A stretch of 35,001 nucleotides of DNA from Peptococcaceae bacterium BRH_c23 (GCA_000961805.1 LADV01000023.1:1-35001); one strand, 5' to 3'; positions 13,987 through 22,617 are shown, numbered from the stretch's first letter. Made by a program: numbers and translations. The notes: generated by a model from the sequence alone, not told the origin.

Positions 13987-14811
13987 GTGAATCTAATCAC
14001 TCGACGGCAAAACAAACAGCAAGAAACCACGACTGTTCGAGTGGGAGATGTTATCATCGGTGGCCCGCAATTGGTGGTCGTAGCTGGTCCGTGTGCAATT
14101 GAAAGCTATGAACAGTTATTGAGTACAGCTCTGGAAATTCAACGTCTCGGAGCCACAATGCTTCGTGGTGGAGCATATAAACCAAGAACCTCCCCCTATT
14201 CCTTTCGAGGAAAAAGAGAAGGCGGTTTGGAAATGTTAGCACAGATTAGGGAGCTGACAGGACTTCCAGTGGTTACGGAAGTTATGGATGCTCGCGACAT
14301 TGAACGGGTTGGCGAAGTGGCGGATATGTTTCAAATAGGATCTCGAAATATGCAAAATTATACACTTTTAACTGAAATAGGAAAAACTAAACATCCTGTT
14401 TTGTTAAAACGCGGTCTGGCAGCAACCATAGAAGAATGGATTTTTGCCGCGGAGTATATTATGTCAGAAGGAAACGATCAAGTTGTATTGTGTGAACGTG
14501 GGATTCGGACCTTTGAGACCTACACCCGAAACACCGTGGACATTACGGCAATTCCAGCTTTAAAAGAACTAACTCATTTGCCTGTTTTTTTAGACCCAAG
14601 TCATGGTACTGGAAGATGGTCATTGGTCAAACCTGTCGCTTTAGCAGGAATTGCTGCTGGCGCAGATGGTTTAATGATCGAAGTACATCCTCAACCAGAA
14701 ATTGCCTTAAGTGATGGAGATCAATCGTTGAACTTTGAACATTTCGCTGAACTTATGGAAAGTGTTGGGCCTGTGGCTAAAGCTGTGGGTCGAGAATTGA
14801 TTTTTGCGTGA
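13987..14811 (+). CDS. aroF: DAHP synthase (AroF), catalytic domain only
   Basis: Condenses phosphoenolpyruvate with erythrose 4-phosphate, the first shikimate step. It is a beta-type (KDO8P synthase-like) enzyme of 274 aa. The metal-binding cysteine is C36 (VAGPCAIES), followed by LRGGAYKPRTSPYSF, QIGSRNMQNY, LLKRG, CERGIRTFETYTRNT and DPSHGTGRW. Only about 20 residues precede the barrel, so the ferredoxin-like regulatory domain present in the second copy is missing; feedback inhibition through that domain should not occur. GTG 13987 has AAGGAG 6 nt upstream. It follows aroH by 60 nt and ends in a strong terminator, so hutP-like, aroH and aroF form one transcript. Confidence 0.95.
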   Translation: MNLITRRQNKQQETTTVRVGDVIIGGPQLVVVAGPCAIESYEQLLSTALEIQRLGATMLRGGAYKPRTSPYSFRGKREGGLEMLAQIRELTGLPVVTEVMDARDIERVGEVADMFQIGSRNMQNYTLLTEIGKTKHPVLLKRGLAATIEEWIFAAEYIMSEGNDQVVLCERGIRTFETYTRNTVDITAIPALKELTHLPVFLDPSHGTGRWSLVKPVALAGIAAGADGLMIEVHPQPEIALSDGDQSLNFEHFAELMESVGPVAKAVGRELIFA

Positions 14812-14843
14812 TGGCTTCTTGCTCGTTGACCTAGGCACATATA

Positions 14844-14881
14844 AAAGACCCGGTTGCAGTTCATACTGAAATCGGGTCTTT
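14844..14881 (+). terminator. Terminator of the hutP-like/aroH/aroF transcript
   Basis: AAAGACCCGGTT pairs with AATCGGGTCTTT around about 14 nt with one imperfection, followed by TTTC. Confidence 0.8.
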
Positions 14882-14967
14882 CTGCGAGAAATTATTAATC
14901 GCAAAATTAGTAACCTACACCCTGATACATCCAAGTTTACAGAATAATATGAATACTATGGTTGGGG

Positions 14968-14997
14968 TTGTAGAGATAGCCCCTTCTGTGGTAAGAT
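14968..14997 (+). promoter_or_regulatory. Candidate SigA promoter for the second aroF transcript
   Basis: TTGTAG (14968-14973) and TAAGAT (14992-14997) are 18 bp apart, giving a leader of nearly 300 nt before aroF at 15300. Confidence 0.45.
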
Positions 14998-15034
14998 AGC
15001 TCTAATTTAATTTTTACTTCGTGATTAGATTAGC

Positions 15035-15180
15035 AAGCTTTGCTTGGCAAAGCTTATGTAGGATGGCCGGCTGTGGTTGTTGCGGGTGCTTCATTAGCGA
15101 AGGACTTGGCAAAGAATAGGTAGAATAGTAGGATGGGAGCGATTGAAAATCAAGGCACCCTCTATTCAGGGTGCCTTTTT
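15035..15180 (+). promoter_or_regulatory. Attenuator leader 2: TAGGATGG repeats plus terminator
   Basis: A 9-bp hairpin AAGCTTTGC/GCAAAGCTT (15035-15055) is followed by TAGGATGG (15059-15066), then the 20-mer GGTAGAATAGTAGGATGGGA (15119-15138), identical to leader 1 in 19 of 20 positions, then an intrinsic terminator AAGGCACCCT (15152-15161) with AGGGTGCCTT and a T5 run ending at 15180. A fourth TAGGATGG lies at 15274-15281 next to the aroF ribosome binding site. The terminator loop CTATTC (15162-15167) is complementary to GAATAG in the 20-mer. The region 15181-15299 also holds a hairpin with arms GACCA/TGGTC (near 15220-15253). Confidence 0.7.
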
Positions 15181-15299
15181 GGTTATCACGCGTCCTGATT
15201 AATAATTACTGTAGGAACAGACCAGAATAAGAGAGGATTCTTATCTCGTGGTCTCCCTAGATAGATTTAGAGGTAGGATGGTTGAAAGGGGTAAAAAAA

Positions 15300-16337
15300 A
15301 TGATTATTGTCTTAAGAAATGGTGCGACGGTAGAACAGATTGAAGAGGTATCCACACGGTTAACGGATGAGGGCTTGAAAATTCATCTTTCCCAAGGGGT
15401 CGAAAAAACGATCATGGGAGCAATTGGGGACCGGCAGAAAATTGAATCCCTTGATTTAGAAGCGCTTCCATGGGTAGAAAAAGTAGTGCCGATTTTGGCA
15501 CCGTATAAGTTAGTCAGTCGAGAGTTTCAACCTGCTGATACTATTATCCGAGTGGGTGGACAAGAAATCGGAGGCAAGACGGTCCATGTTATGGCAGGCC
15601 CTTGTGCAGTAGAAAGTAGGGCCCAAATCATGGAAACGGCTTTTGCCATACGCGAGAGTGGTGCGACCTTCTTGCGAGGAGGTGCCTTTAAACCGCGCAC
15701 GTCTCCTTATTCCTTTCAAGGCTTAGAGGAAGAAGGATTACGCTATTTAGCCGAAGCGCGTGATAAAACGGGGCTATTAGTAGTCACAGAAGTGATTGAT
15801 GCGCGTGATGTTTCTTTAGTGGCTCATTATTCTGATATTCTCCAAATTGGGGCTCGGAACATGCAAAACTTTATTCTCCTCAAAGAAGTAGCCAAGTGCG
15901 GGAAGCCTGTCCTCTTAAAAAGAGGACCTTCTGCCACACTAGAGGAATGGATGATGGCTGCAGAATATATCATGGATGGAGGAAACTACCAAGTAATGTT
16001 CTGCGAGCGTGGGATTCGTACCTTTGAGAGTTATACTCGAAATACGCTTGATCTAAGTATGGTCCCTGCTTTGCATGCCCTCTCTCACCTCCCGGTCATA
16101 GTTGACCCAAGTCACGGAACTGGGAAGTGGCATTTGGTTCATCCTATGGCCAAAGCAGCCCTTGCTGCTGGTGCCGATGGCTTGATTGTCGAAGTCCATC
16201 CTCATCCGGAAAAGGCCGTTTCCGACGGAAAACAGTCCTTAACGCCTGAAAGGTTTCAAACTATGATGAACGATCTATCAAGGCTTACCTCTGTACTAGA
16301 TCGTGAGTTAGGAGAAGTGAGTAAGCGTGTTGACTGA
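15300..16337 (+). CDS. aroF: DAHP synthase (AroF) with N-terminal ferredoxin-like regulatory domain
   Basis: Second first-step shikimate enzyme in the block, 345 aa. Residues 1-70 (MIIVLRNGATVEQIEEVSTR) are the ferredoxin-like domain used for feedback inhibition in the Thermotoga-type enzymes; the barrel follows, with metal-binding C102 (MAGPCAVES), GGAFKPRTSPYSFQG, QIGARNMQNF, LLKRG, CERGIRTFESYTRNT and DPSHGTGKW. Cysteine position and layout match the Thermotoga maritima enzyme. ATG 15300 is preceded by AAAGGGG; a TTG at 15282 overlaps the last TAGGATGG motif. The gene overlaps tyrA by 11 bp. It is under its own attenuator leader, distinct from the 274-aa copy. Confidence 0.95.
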   Translation: MIIVLRNGATVEQIEEVSTRLTDEGLKIHLSQGVEKTIMGAIGDRQKIESLDLEALPWVEKVVPILAPYKLVSREFQPADTIIRVGGQEIGGKTVHVMAGPCAVESRAQIMETAFAIRESGATFLRGGAFKPRTSPYSFQGLEEEGLRYLAEARDKTGLLVVTEVIDARDVSLVAHYSDILQIGARNMQNFILLKEVAKCGKPVLLKRGPSATLEEWMMAAEYIMDGGNYQVMFCERGIRTFESYTRNTLDLSMVPALHALSHLPVIVDPSHGTGKWHLVHPMAKAALAAGADGLIVEVHPHPEKAVSDGKQSLTPERFQTMMNDLSRLTSVLDRELGEVSKRVD

Positions 16338-17247
16338 TGGATTGATGAATCCTGAGAATGAAGAATTTTTAACACCAGGCTGGTCAGGTCTTCGGATTCC
16401 GAAGGCCTGCATCCTTGGTTTGGGATTGATTGGAGGGTCTTGGGCGGGTGCCTTGCAGCGTGCTGGCTGGGAGGTTTTTGCAGTAGACCCGGAAAAGGCT
16501 AGTCTTGATAAAGCTGTGCGTCGGGGCTGGATTCTGGCTGGCTGGACGGAGATGCCTCAGTTTATCGATGTTGATTTAATTGTCTTAGCTCTTCCCATAG
16601 AAGAACTGGAAAATGGGTTAGAACAATTGATGGGCAGAATTCCCAAGGGGGCAATTGTCACAGATGTGGGCAGTTTAAAGACGGAAATCTGCCAAAAATC
16701 TCGTCATAATGGCTTTGGCGGGCCCTATAATTTTAATTTTATTGGCGGTCACCCAATGACGGGTTCAGAACAGTCAGGGTTTGGAGTCGCGGATCCAGAC
16801 CTTTTCCGTGGTTATCCCTATGTCCTAACTCCTACCTCAGATTCCTCTCCAGTGGCGGTTGGGAGACTCGTCGAACTTGTTCAAGGGTTCGGAGCCAAAG
16901 TTGTCTTTCGAGAAGCGAATGATCATGATGTGGAAGTGGCAATGGTCAGCCATATCCCCCATTTGTTAGCGGTAGCCCTGACATTGGCGGCACAGGATGC
17001 CTCAAAAGAAGGGGCATCGACTTTGGCGTTAGCTGGTCGCAGCTTCCGAGACATTACGCGTATTGCAGACAGTTCACCTGAAATGTGGAAGGAAATTATG
17101 GTGAGAAATGCTGATGCCATTCTCGATGGGCTTACCCATTGGGAGCAGAGAATAAAAGAACTGCGGGAATGCCTACAGCAAGGAGATGGAGAGTCTATTG
17201 CTGAGGCATTTCGCAAGGCACATGCGATTCGAGAGGACATGAAATAA
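16327..17247 (+). CDS. tyrA: Prephenate dehydrogenase
   Basis: Oxidative decarboxylation of prephenate to 4-hydroxyphenylpyruvate for tyrosine, 306 aa. The N-terminal NAD site is ILGLGLIGGSWAGALQRAGW (about residues 29-48); TDVGSLKTEI and GGHPMTGSEQSGFGVADPDLF form the substrate region; the helical C-terminal dimer domain contains VSHIPHLLAVALTLAAQD. The C-terminal ACT domain of the longer Bacillus enzyme is missing, so tyrosine feedback by that domain is not expected. GTG 16327 overlaps aroF by 11 bp; a later ATG at 16345 is possible. The specificity for prephenate over arogenate cannot be decided. Confidence 0.93.
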   Translation: MLTDGLMNPENEEFLTPGWSGLRIPKACILGLGLIGGSWAGALQRAGWEVFAVDPEKASLDKAVRRGWILAGWTEMPQFIDVDLIVLALPIEELENGLEQLMGRIPKGAIVTDVGSLKTEICQKSRHNGFGGPYNFNFIGGHPMTGSEQSGFGVADPDLFRGYPYVLTPTSDSSPVAVGRLVELVQGFGAKVVFREANDHDVEVAMVSHIPHLLAVALTLAAQDASKEGASTLALAGRSFRDITRIADSSPEMWKEIMVRNADAILDGLTHWEQRIKELRECLQQGDGESIAEAFRKAHAIREDMK

Positions 17248-17266
17248 TTCCATGTTAGGTAGGAAT

Positions 17267-17297
17267 CGTAAACTTTGCCAGAGCCATAAGTTTACGA
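17267..17297 (+). repeat. Hairpin between tyrA and aroA
   Basis: CGTAAACTT pairs with AAGTTTACG around a 12-nt loop. It is followed by GGAGTCTTT near 17330 with a second weak stem ACTCC/GGAGT. Either could be an attenuator or processing site in the 193-nt tyrA-aroA gap; no TAGGATGG motif is present. Confidence 0.4.
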
Positions 17298-17440
17298 AGA
17301 ATACCACACTAAACACTCCTAGAATAGAAGTGGAGTCTTTAGAAAATTGAAGTAAAACTAATTATTTTGGTAGTTGAATTGAAGTTTGGCAGAAATAAGT
17401 GTATAACGTAATGTATAACCTAACTAAGGGGGTAGCACCT

Positions 17441-18727
17441 ATGCGAGGCGTGTATATCAAACCAGCTTCCGACGCGAAAGGAGAAATCCGGGTTCCGGGT
17501 GATAAGTCGATTTCTCATCGAGCAGCCCTCTTCGGAGGTATGGCTCAGGGAGAAACCCATGTTTCGAATTTCTTATTAGGCCAGGACTGTTTAAGTACGC
17601 TTCGTTGTTTAACTCAACTTGGAGTATCTTGGCAAAGACAAGGGAGCGAAGTTTGGATTAGCGGCGAGGGAATGGAAGCTTGGCAAGAGCCTTCGGATAT
17701 TCTAGATGCTGGTAATTCTGGAACCACTATGAGATTAATGCTAGGCGTGTTAGCGGGTAGTCCCTTTGCTGTCACCCTGACTGGAGATGCATCACTTAGA
17801 TCTAGACCTATGCGCCGTGTCACGGACCCACTTAAGCAGATGGGAGCCCAGATAATGGGTCGGCAAGGGGGCAATTTTGCGCCGTTAACTCTACAGGGTG
17901 GTCAGTTACAAGGGCAAACATTTCGAACACCGGTCGCTTCGGCTCAAATAAAATCAGCCATTATCTTAGCAGGGTTAAGAGCCAGCGGTGAGACCAGAGT
18001 AATGGAACCTGCTCTTTCCAGGGACCACACTGAGCGAATGCTAAGGGGATTTGGCGTGGAGGTTCTAAGTCTCGGTACTGAGGTGTCAGTTCATGGTGGG
18101 GGACGTTTAACTGGTCAAAGAATTATTGTTCCAGGAGATATTTCGTCGGCTGCTTTCTTTCTGGTCTTAGGAAGTTTGGTTGGGAGCGGAGAGATAATCT
18201 TGACGGATGTTGGAGTGAACCCGACACGTACAGGGATATTGGACGTGCTACAAGCGATGGGTGCGGATATTGAGTTGAGCGATGTTTCGGACGTTTGCGG
18301 TGAGCCCAGAGCAAGTTTGCGGGTTCGTCCTGCACGCCTAAAAGGGATAGAAATCGGAGGGTCCATGATTCCAAGACTGATTGATGAGATTCCAATTTTA
18401 GCAGTAGCCGCAAGTTTGGCGGAAGGGGAAACGGTGATTCGTGACGCGGCCGAACTGCGCATCAAGGAAAGTGATCGGATTCGCGCAGTGGCTGAGGGCC
18501 TAAATGCCCTAGGGGCCAAGGTCGAGGAAATGCCTGATGGGTTGCGGATTCATGGTCAGCCTTCCTTACGCGGTGGCTACGCGAATAGTCTTGGAGATCA
18601 TCGCTTGGCTATGGCTTGGGCTATCGCTGGGCTGCTCTCCACAGATGGGGTCAGCGTAGAAAACATGGAGGCTGCTGAGGTATCTTATCCTGATTTTTTG
18701 ACCGTGATCAAGCAGGTAACTGAGTGA
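17441..18727 (+). CDS. aroA: 3-phosphoshikimate 1-carboxyvinyltransferase (EPSP synthase)
   Basis: Sixth step of the shikimate pathway, joining PEP to shikimate 3-phosphate. The protein is 428 aa with all signature segments: PGDKSISHRAALF near the N-terminus, DAGNSGTTMRLM about 85-96, LRSRPMRR, the C-terminal LRIKESDRI and GDHRLAMA. The ATG at 17441 has AAGGGGGT 9 nt upstream and gives the family start; a GTG at 17399 would add 14 residues without a ribosome binding site. Class cannot be read from these motifs alone. aroA closes the aromatic run (aroH, two aroF, tyrA, aroA); aroB, aroC, aroE and aroK are not in the window. Confidence 0.95.
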   Translation: MRGVYIKPASDAKGEIRVPGDKSISHRAALFGGMAQGETHVSNFLLGQDCLSTLRCLTQLGVSWQRQGSEVWISGEGMEAWQEPSDILDAGNSGTTMRLMLGVLAGSPFAVTLTGDASLRSRPMRRVTDPLKQMGAQIMGRQGGNFAPLTLQGGQLQGQTFRTPVASAQIKSAIILAGLRASGETRVMEPALSRDHTERMLRGFGVEVLSLGTEVSVHGGGRLTGQRIIVPGDISSAAFFLVLGSLVGSGEIILTDVGVNPTRTGILDVLQAMGADIELSDVSDVCGEPRASLRVRPARLKGIEIGGSMIPRLIDEIPILAVAASLAEGETVIRDAAELRIKESDRIRAVAEGLNALGAKVEEMPDGLRIHGQPSLRGGYANSLGDHRLAMAWAIAGLLSTDGVSVENMEAAEVSYPDFLTVIKQVTE

Positions 18728-18811
18728 CCCTCTATCATGGAGAACGTCGAGTCCTTGAAGCATTTGACTGGTTTTATACCATGGAGAAAGAGTGACTGGA
18801 GCTGAACCGCA

Positions 18812-19561
18812 ATGGAACGTCAAGTTCTAATTCCTATAGAAAAGGAAAGCAATCTAAACGCAAATGCCAATTTAGGGTTGGTCTATGGCTTGCGTCAGTC
18901 TCTGACCATTGTTATTGGGTATACGCCAGTAGCTATTACCTTTGGAATCTTAGCGACTCAGTTCGGTTTAACCATTTGGGAAGCCGGGCTGATGTCTTTC
19001 TTTGTTTACGCAGGTGCCTCGCAATTTATTGCTATTGAAATGATCCATCAGGGAGCGACCCCTTTGATGATTGGCGTGACTACCCTTATTATTAATATTC
19101 GGCATCTCCTGATGAGCTTGTCAATCGTTCCCTTTTTTCCAGAAAGAACCCTTCCCTGGTCTCTGGGTCTAGCCCAGGGACTTACTGACGAAACCTTTGT
19201 ACTCAATACGAAGGTTTTAAAGGAGGTCGGTAGTGAAGAAAATCGTCGCAGGGTTATGCAGGGAATTAATTTAGGCGCTTTCTCTTGCTGGGTCATCTTT
19301 ACGATCCTAGGTGGCTTGATTGGCAATTGGTTGCCGGTTGAATTCTCTGGTTTTCAATTTGCGCTTTTAGCGTTGTTCATTATTTTAACAACTTCCTCCT
19401 TATCTAAGAAAAATTACCTGACCTACCTTATAGCAGCCATACTAGCAATTGCACTTAAGTTACTTATTCCTGGAAAAATCTATCTAATTCTAAGTGTTGT
19501 CCTTGCTGCGGGGATCGGGGCATGGTGGAGGCGCAGAAAACTGCCTTCCTTAGAATTATAA
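18812..19561 (+). CDS. azlC: AzlC-family branched-chain amino acid exporter subunit
   Basis: Integral membrane protein of 249 aa. After a hydrophilic N-terminus come hydrophobic helices beginning at about residue 25 (LRQSLTIVIGYTPVAITFGILA), with the AzlC signature FFVYAGASQFIAIEM near 66-80 and IINIRHLLMSLSI near 93-105. The C-terminus has four or so more helices ending in WWRRRK. With AzlD it exports branched-chain amino acids in Bacillus-type systems. GGAG precedes ATG by about 10 nt. It is 84 nt after aroA and may be on the same transcript. The transported substrate here is unknown and could be aromatic. Confidence 0.92.
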   Translation: MERQVLIPIEKESNLNANANLGLVYGLRQSLTIVIGYTPVAITFGILATQFGLTIWEAGLMSFFVYAGASQFIAIEMIHQGATPLMIGVTTLIINIRHLLMSLSIVPFFPERTLPWSLGLAQGLTDETFVLNTKVLKEVGSEENRRRVMQGINLGAFSCWVIFTILGGLIGNWLPVEFSGFQFALLALFIILTTSSLSKKNYLTYLIAAILAIALKLLIPGKIYLILSVVLAAGIGAWWRRRKLPSLEL

Positions 19562-19602
19562 TAAGAGTCAGAGATAGCTACAAAGGAAGAGGGCGAAGAG
19601 GG

Positions 19603-19923
19603 ATGTCCATCGAATATCTTGCCATAATTGCATTAATGACTTTAGTCACATATGGCTCGCGTGTTTTACCCTTCCTGCTGTTTAAGGGAAAGAATGTTCA
19701 AGGTTTTACTCGGGACTTTATCGAACTTGTCCCTATTGCTTTATTGGCCGCCCTTGTTATACCTGAATTGGTGATACCGGAAGGATCAATCGTCCTCATA
19801 CATAACCCTTTTTTATGGACTGGAGCACTAATGTTTGTTTTTTCTAAGTTTGTACCGAATTTATTTCTAGGTATTATTTTTGGGATGACTGCCTTCTGGG
19901 GCTTGGATAAATTACTTTTATAA
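19603..19923 (+). CDS. azlD: AzlD-family membrane protein
   Basis: Small partner of AzlC, 106 aa with three or four hydrophobic helices (EYLAIIALMTLVTYGSRVLPFLLF, FIELVPIALLAALVIPEL, FLWTGALMFVFSKFVPNLFLGIIFGM). TYGSRVLPF and VPIALLAALVIPEL are AzlD hallmarks. I take ATG 19603, which has GAGG upstream; a longer frame from 19522 overlaps the end of azlC and adds a basic tail not seen in the family. The pair ends with a hairpin. Confidence 0.9.
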   Translation: MSIEYLAIIALMTLVTYGSRVLPFLLFKGKNVQGFTRDFIELVPIALLAALVIPELVIPEGSIVLIHNPFLWTGALMFVFSKFVPNLFLGIIFGMTAFWGLDKLLL

Positions 19924-19937
19924 ACTCTCAAAATCAG

Positions 19938-19971
19938 AGAAGGCATCAACAGTTAAATGTTGATGCCTTCT
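19938..19971. terminator. Hairpin after azlCD, likely bidirectional terminator
   Basis: A perfect 14-bp stem (19938-19951 with 19958-19971) and 6-nt loop. No T-run follows in plus; the stem itself ends in T-rich sequence. Confidence 0.65.
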
Positions 19972-19980
19972 AGTACTTTG

Positions 19981-20064
19981 TTATAACTTATTATTTTTAT
20001 TAGCTAAGTCTTTAACAGTATTTAAGATCTTTTCTCCTTCTAAGCCTTTACTATGACCTTCCTC
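19981..20064 (-). pseudogene. C-terminal fragment of a lost gene
   Basis: A minus frame without start reads EEGHSKGLEGEKILNTVKDL, then a lysine/asparagine tail and TAA at 19981-19983. Just upstream (to about 20105) a neighbouring frame reads NNKTEYGDLYERK, so a single frameshift would join them. No ribosome binding site or ATG. The composition is coding-like but too short for family assignment. Confidence 0.3.
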
Positions 20065-20149
20065 TCATACAAATCTCCATATTCTGTTTTATTGTTGGTT
20101 GATTTCCCCCCTTTTTTTGATTAAGAGAATCTAATGTACTTTCATCACT

Positions 20150-21829
20150 CTAAACCGTGAAATTTGCCGCAGCACTCCTCATTTCGTTAGCATGGCCACT
20201 CAGTTCAATCATGACGCGATTTACCTTTTCCAAGTCTGTCGCAACTCCGGTGGACGCTGCCGTAACTTCCTGTGCTCCAGCAACCCCTTCGCTTATTGTC
20301 TGAGTGACATTATTTAAGGCTGTAGCTACTGAGTGGACCATTTCATTCAGTTTTACAGCAGTACTTGAAAACTCATTTGTAAGAGTTTTCATAGTGTTGG
20401 CATCTTGTTGATATTGTTGACCTGTTTGGACGAGTTTATTATAGTCAGGAACTACAACATCGTTGATAAAGCGCAAACTGTTCAAAGCACCAAAAGAAAG
20501 GTCCTCATGGGCCTTGATCACTCGTCCTACTAAATCTTCAATTTCTCTAACAGTCTGTGAGGACTGTTCCGCTAATTTACGCACTTCTTCTGCCACGACA
20601 GCAAAGCCCCGGCCATTTTCTCCTGCTCGGGCAGCTTCGATAGCTGCATTTAAAGCCAATAAATTCGTCTGATCAGCAATTGCGGAAATCCCCTGGGTCA
20701 ATTCAGAGATTTTTTGCACAACTTTCGATTCCTCGATCGCCTTCTCGAGGGCTTCTTTTTCTTTCTCATATATACCTGCAGCTTTTATTTGGGCCTCAAC
20801 CGCCTGCCCTTTTAATTCCTCAGCCCGCTTCTCGATTGAGTTGGCCTCACGACTTCCATAATTGGCCTTCTCTTCTAGCTCCAGAATGTAGCGTTTAAGT
20901 TCTTCGCTCGAAGCGGTAATTTCCTCTGCAGTCGCTGCAATCTCTTGAAAGCCAGCCGATACCTGTTCGGTAGAAGCTGCCATTTCTTCTGAACTACTCG
21001 CAACGTTAGAAATAGCCTCCTCGCAACCCGTAGTCGCAAGGTTAACCTTTTCAGTGACCCCTTTGGATTTTCTAATTAATTCCCTCAAGTTACTCGAGGC
21101 TTTGCCTAGATTTTGCACCAGTTGCCCGATTTCATCATGGCCACTTTGGACCTCGACGGTAAAATCTCCCTTCGCCAGGGCTTCAGCAACCACTTGACCC
21201 TTAGCAATTGAACCTTTAACCGAACGAATTATATATCCCGCAAGTATAATCGCAATGACTACAGAAACTCCTAAGACCATGATTGTCATTAGAATAATCC
21301 TTCTAATTAGAAGATCAATCTGCACAGCTTCAGCCTGCAACTCGGTATTTTGCATAGCAATATAGTCGTCAATCACTTTCAAGGCTGAGGAGTTAGCTGC
21401 TGCAGCTACACTTTGCTCATATTGGTTAGCTGCTTCTGCGCCCTGCATTTGATATAATCCAGCCATTTTGAGTGGATGAGGTGCGTAATCAGCCATTGCA
21501 GTAGCCACAGTTTCAAGCATCTCTTTATGCTCATCGGTTACATTCGCTCGTAGGAACTCCAAATCTTCATTCGCTTTCTTCGCTGCTTCATTCAGTTCAC
21601 CGATAAATTTATCATTACCGTTAAATAGATACCCTCGAATGGAAGCCGTTTCACGAGCAAACTGCAAGGATATATCTTGCGCAGTAGTTTGCATCGGAAC
21701 ATGATAGTTTGAAAGGTTGGCAGCAATTGTGCCAAGGCTATTAACTTGATAATAGACGACTCCGACAATAATTGACATCAGTAAAATAAGAACGGTGTAA
21801 CTCCAGATTAGTCTTGTTGATAGTTTCAC
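20150..21829 (-). CDS. Methyl-accepting chemotaxis protein
   Basis: Transmembrane chemoreceptor of 559 aa. TM1 is at about 8-27, the periplasmic four-helix-bundle-type sensor at 28-176, TM2 at 177-201, then HAMP ([20 protein letters not shown]...GDFTVEV) and the cytoplasmic signalling domain, with the conserved tip sequence [23 protein letters not shown] 21829 has AGGAGG 8 nt upstream and is preferred to the ATG at 21859, which overlaps it. The C-terminus (NFTV) lacks the pentapeptide tether. An extended -10 promoter lies at 21873. The ligand is unknown; the four-helix-bundle domain is not predictive. Position near the aromatic catabolic locus is suggestive only. Confidence 0.92.
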   Translation of the reverse strand: MKLSTRLIWSYTVLILLMSIIVGVVYYQVNSLGTIAANLSNYHVPMQTTAQDISLQFARETASIRGYLFNGNDKFIGELNEAAKKANEDLEFLRANVTDEHKEMLETVATAMADYAPHPLKMAGLYQMQGAEAANQYEQSVAAAANSSALKVIDDYIAMQNTELQAEAVQIDLLIRRIILMTIMVLGVSVVIAIILAGYIIRSVKGSIAKGQVVAEALAKGDFTVEVQSGHDEIGQLVQNLGKASSNLRELIRKSKGVTEKVNLATTGCEEAISNVASSSEEMAASTEQVSAGFQEIAATAEEITASSEELKRYILELEEKANYGSREANSIEKRAEELKGQAVEAQIKAAGIYEKEKEALEKAIEESKVVQKISELTQGISAIADQTNLLALNAAIEAARAGENGRGFAVVAEEVRKLAEQSSQTVREIEDLVGRVIKAHEDLSFGALNSLRFINDVVVPDYNKLVQTGQQYQQDANTMKTLTNEFSSTAVKLNEMVHSVATALNNVTQTISEGVAGAQEVTAASTGVATDLEKVNRVMIELSGHANEMRSAAANFTV

Positions 21830-21872
21830 TTTCGATACCTCCTCATTATTGATAAACATCTAAATTTCTCTC

Positions 21873-21881
21873 ATTATAGCA
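21873..21881 (-). promoter_or_regulatory. Extended -10 promoter of the chemoreceptor
   Basis: On the minus strand TGCTATAAT has the TG-N extension; a good -35 is not seen at 17 bp. Confidence 0.4.
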
Positions 21882-22070
21882 TACACTTTTAGTGAAATTT
21901 GCAGAAAATTCACCTGTCAATACTCTTATTAATTAAATTTTAGAAATTGTTAGTTTTTTTGTAATTTTTGCTCGAAGATGGTTCTTTGAATAGGGCTTGC
22001 TAAATATCGAGAAAAGCTAGTGATTTGGAGGATTTGGCAAAATGGATGAATCCAAAACTTTTTGTACATC

Positions 22071-22476
22071 TTAAATCAGTTTTTCGGAAATTAAATATAG
22101 TTCTTCGGCCAGATTATTAATGTGTATTGATGAGGCAGCGATTTGTTCAGAAGCAGCTGCCTGTTCTTCAGAAATAGATGAAACTTTATTAACTTCTTTT
22201 ATTAATTGGTACACCTACTCCAATATAAGGAATCCCAAAAACTTCTGCTCCCACACGGTTACTTTGCCGTTTACCACTAGATAAGACACGGTCTGCCATA
22301 CTTTTAGGCCTTATAGGATCGCCCACTTTTAATTTAAAATCGATTTCATGAGTAGGGTAGTAAATTAAATAACATGTGGTATCACTGACTCCAATTGTCA
22401 TGGGTTGTGGTGTACACTCAACAACAAAACGTGCCATATCAATGGCAGACTTAAGAAGGGGATTAATTATTTCCAT
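22071..22476 (-). pseudogene. Broken soluble chemoreceptor: sensor joined out of frame to signalling tail
   Basis: From ATG 22476 (GGGAGG 6 nt upstream) about 95 codons encode an intact-looking sensor domain (MEIINPLLKSAIDMARFVVE, GVSDTTCYLIYYPTHEIDFK, VGDPIRPKSMADRVLSSGKR), ending GVGVPINKRS and a stop at 22189. Immediately after, another frame continues QLIKEVNKVSSISEEQAAAS, EQIAASSIHINNLAEELYLI, SEKLI and stops at 22071. That second part is the C-terminal end of a chemoreceptor signalling helix. The whole middle, including the kinase-contact tip, is missing, so a deletion joined the two out of frame. It cannot signal as a receptor; the sensor fragment could still be made. Confidence 0.75.
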
Positions 22477-22584
22477 GGTTCGCCTCCCAATAATGCCTAA
22501 TTCACATCTGTAGGCACACAAATCTGGAACATTACAAATTACATGTGCATTCTTAAGCGGGCATTTCGTTTCCTTTTTTTCGTT

Positions 22585-22617
22585 AAATAAGCGTGCCCTA
22601 CTAGGGCACGCTTATTT
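22585..22617 (-). terminator. Terminator-like hairpin after the MFS gene
   Basis: A perfect 14-bp stem (22585-22598 with 22604-22617), AT-rich at the base and GC-rich at the top, with a 5-nt loop. No long T-run on the minus strand beyond the stem. Confidence 0.7.

Noticed and set aside
18115..18519. 134-codon minus frame within aroA
   Set aside because: Antisense shadow of a strongly conserved enzyme gene.
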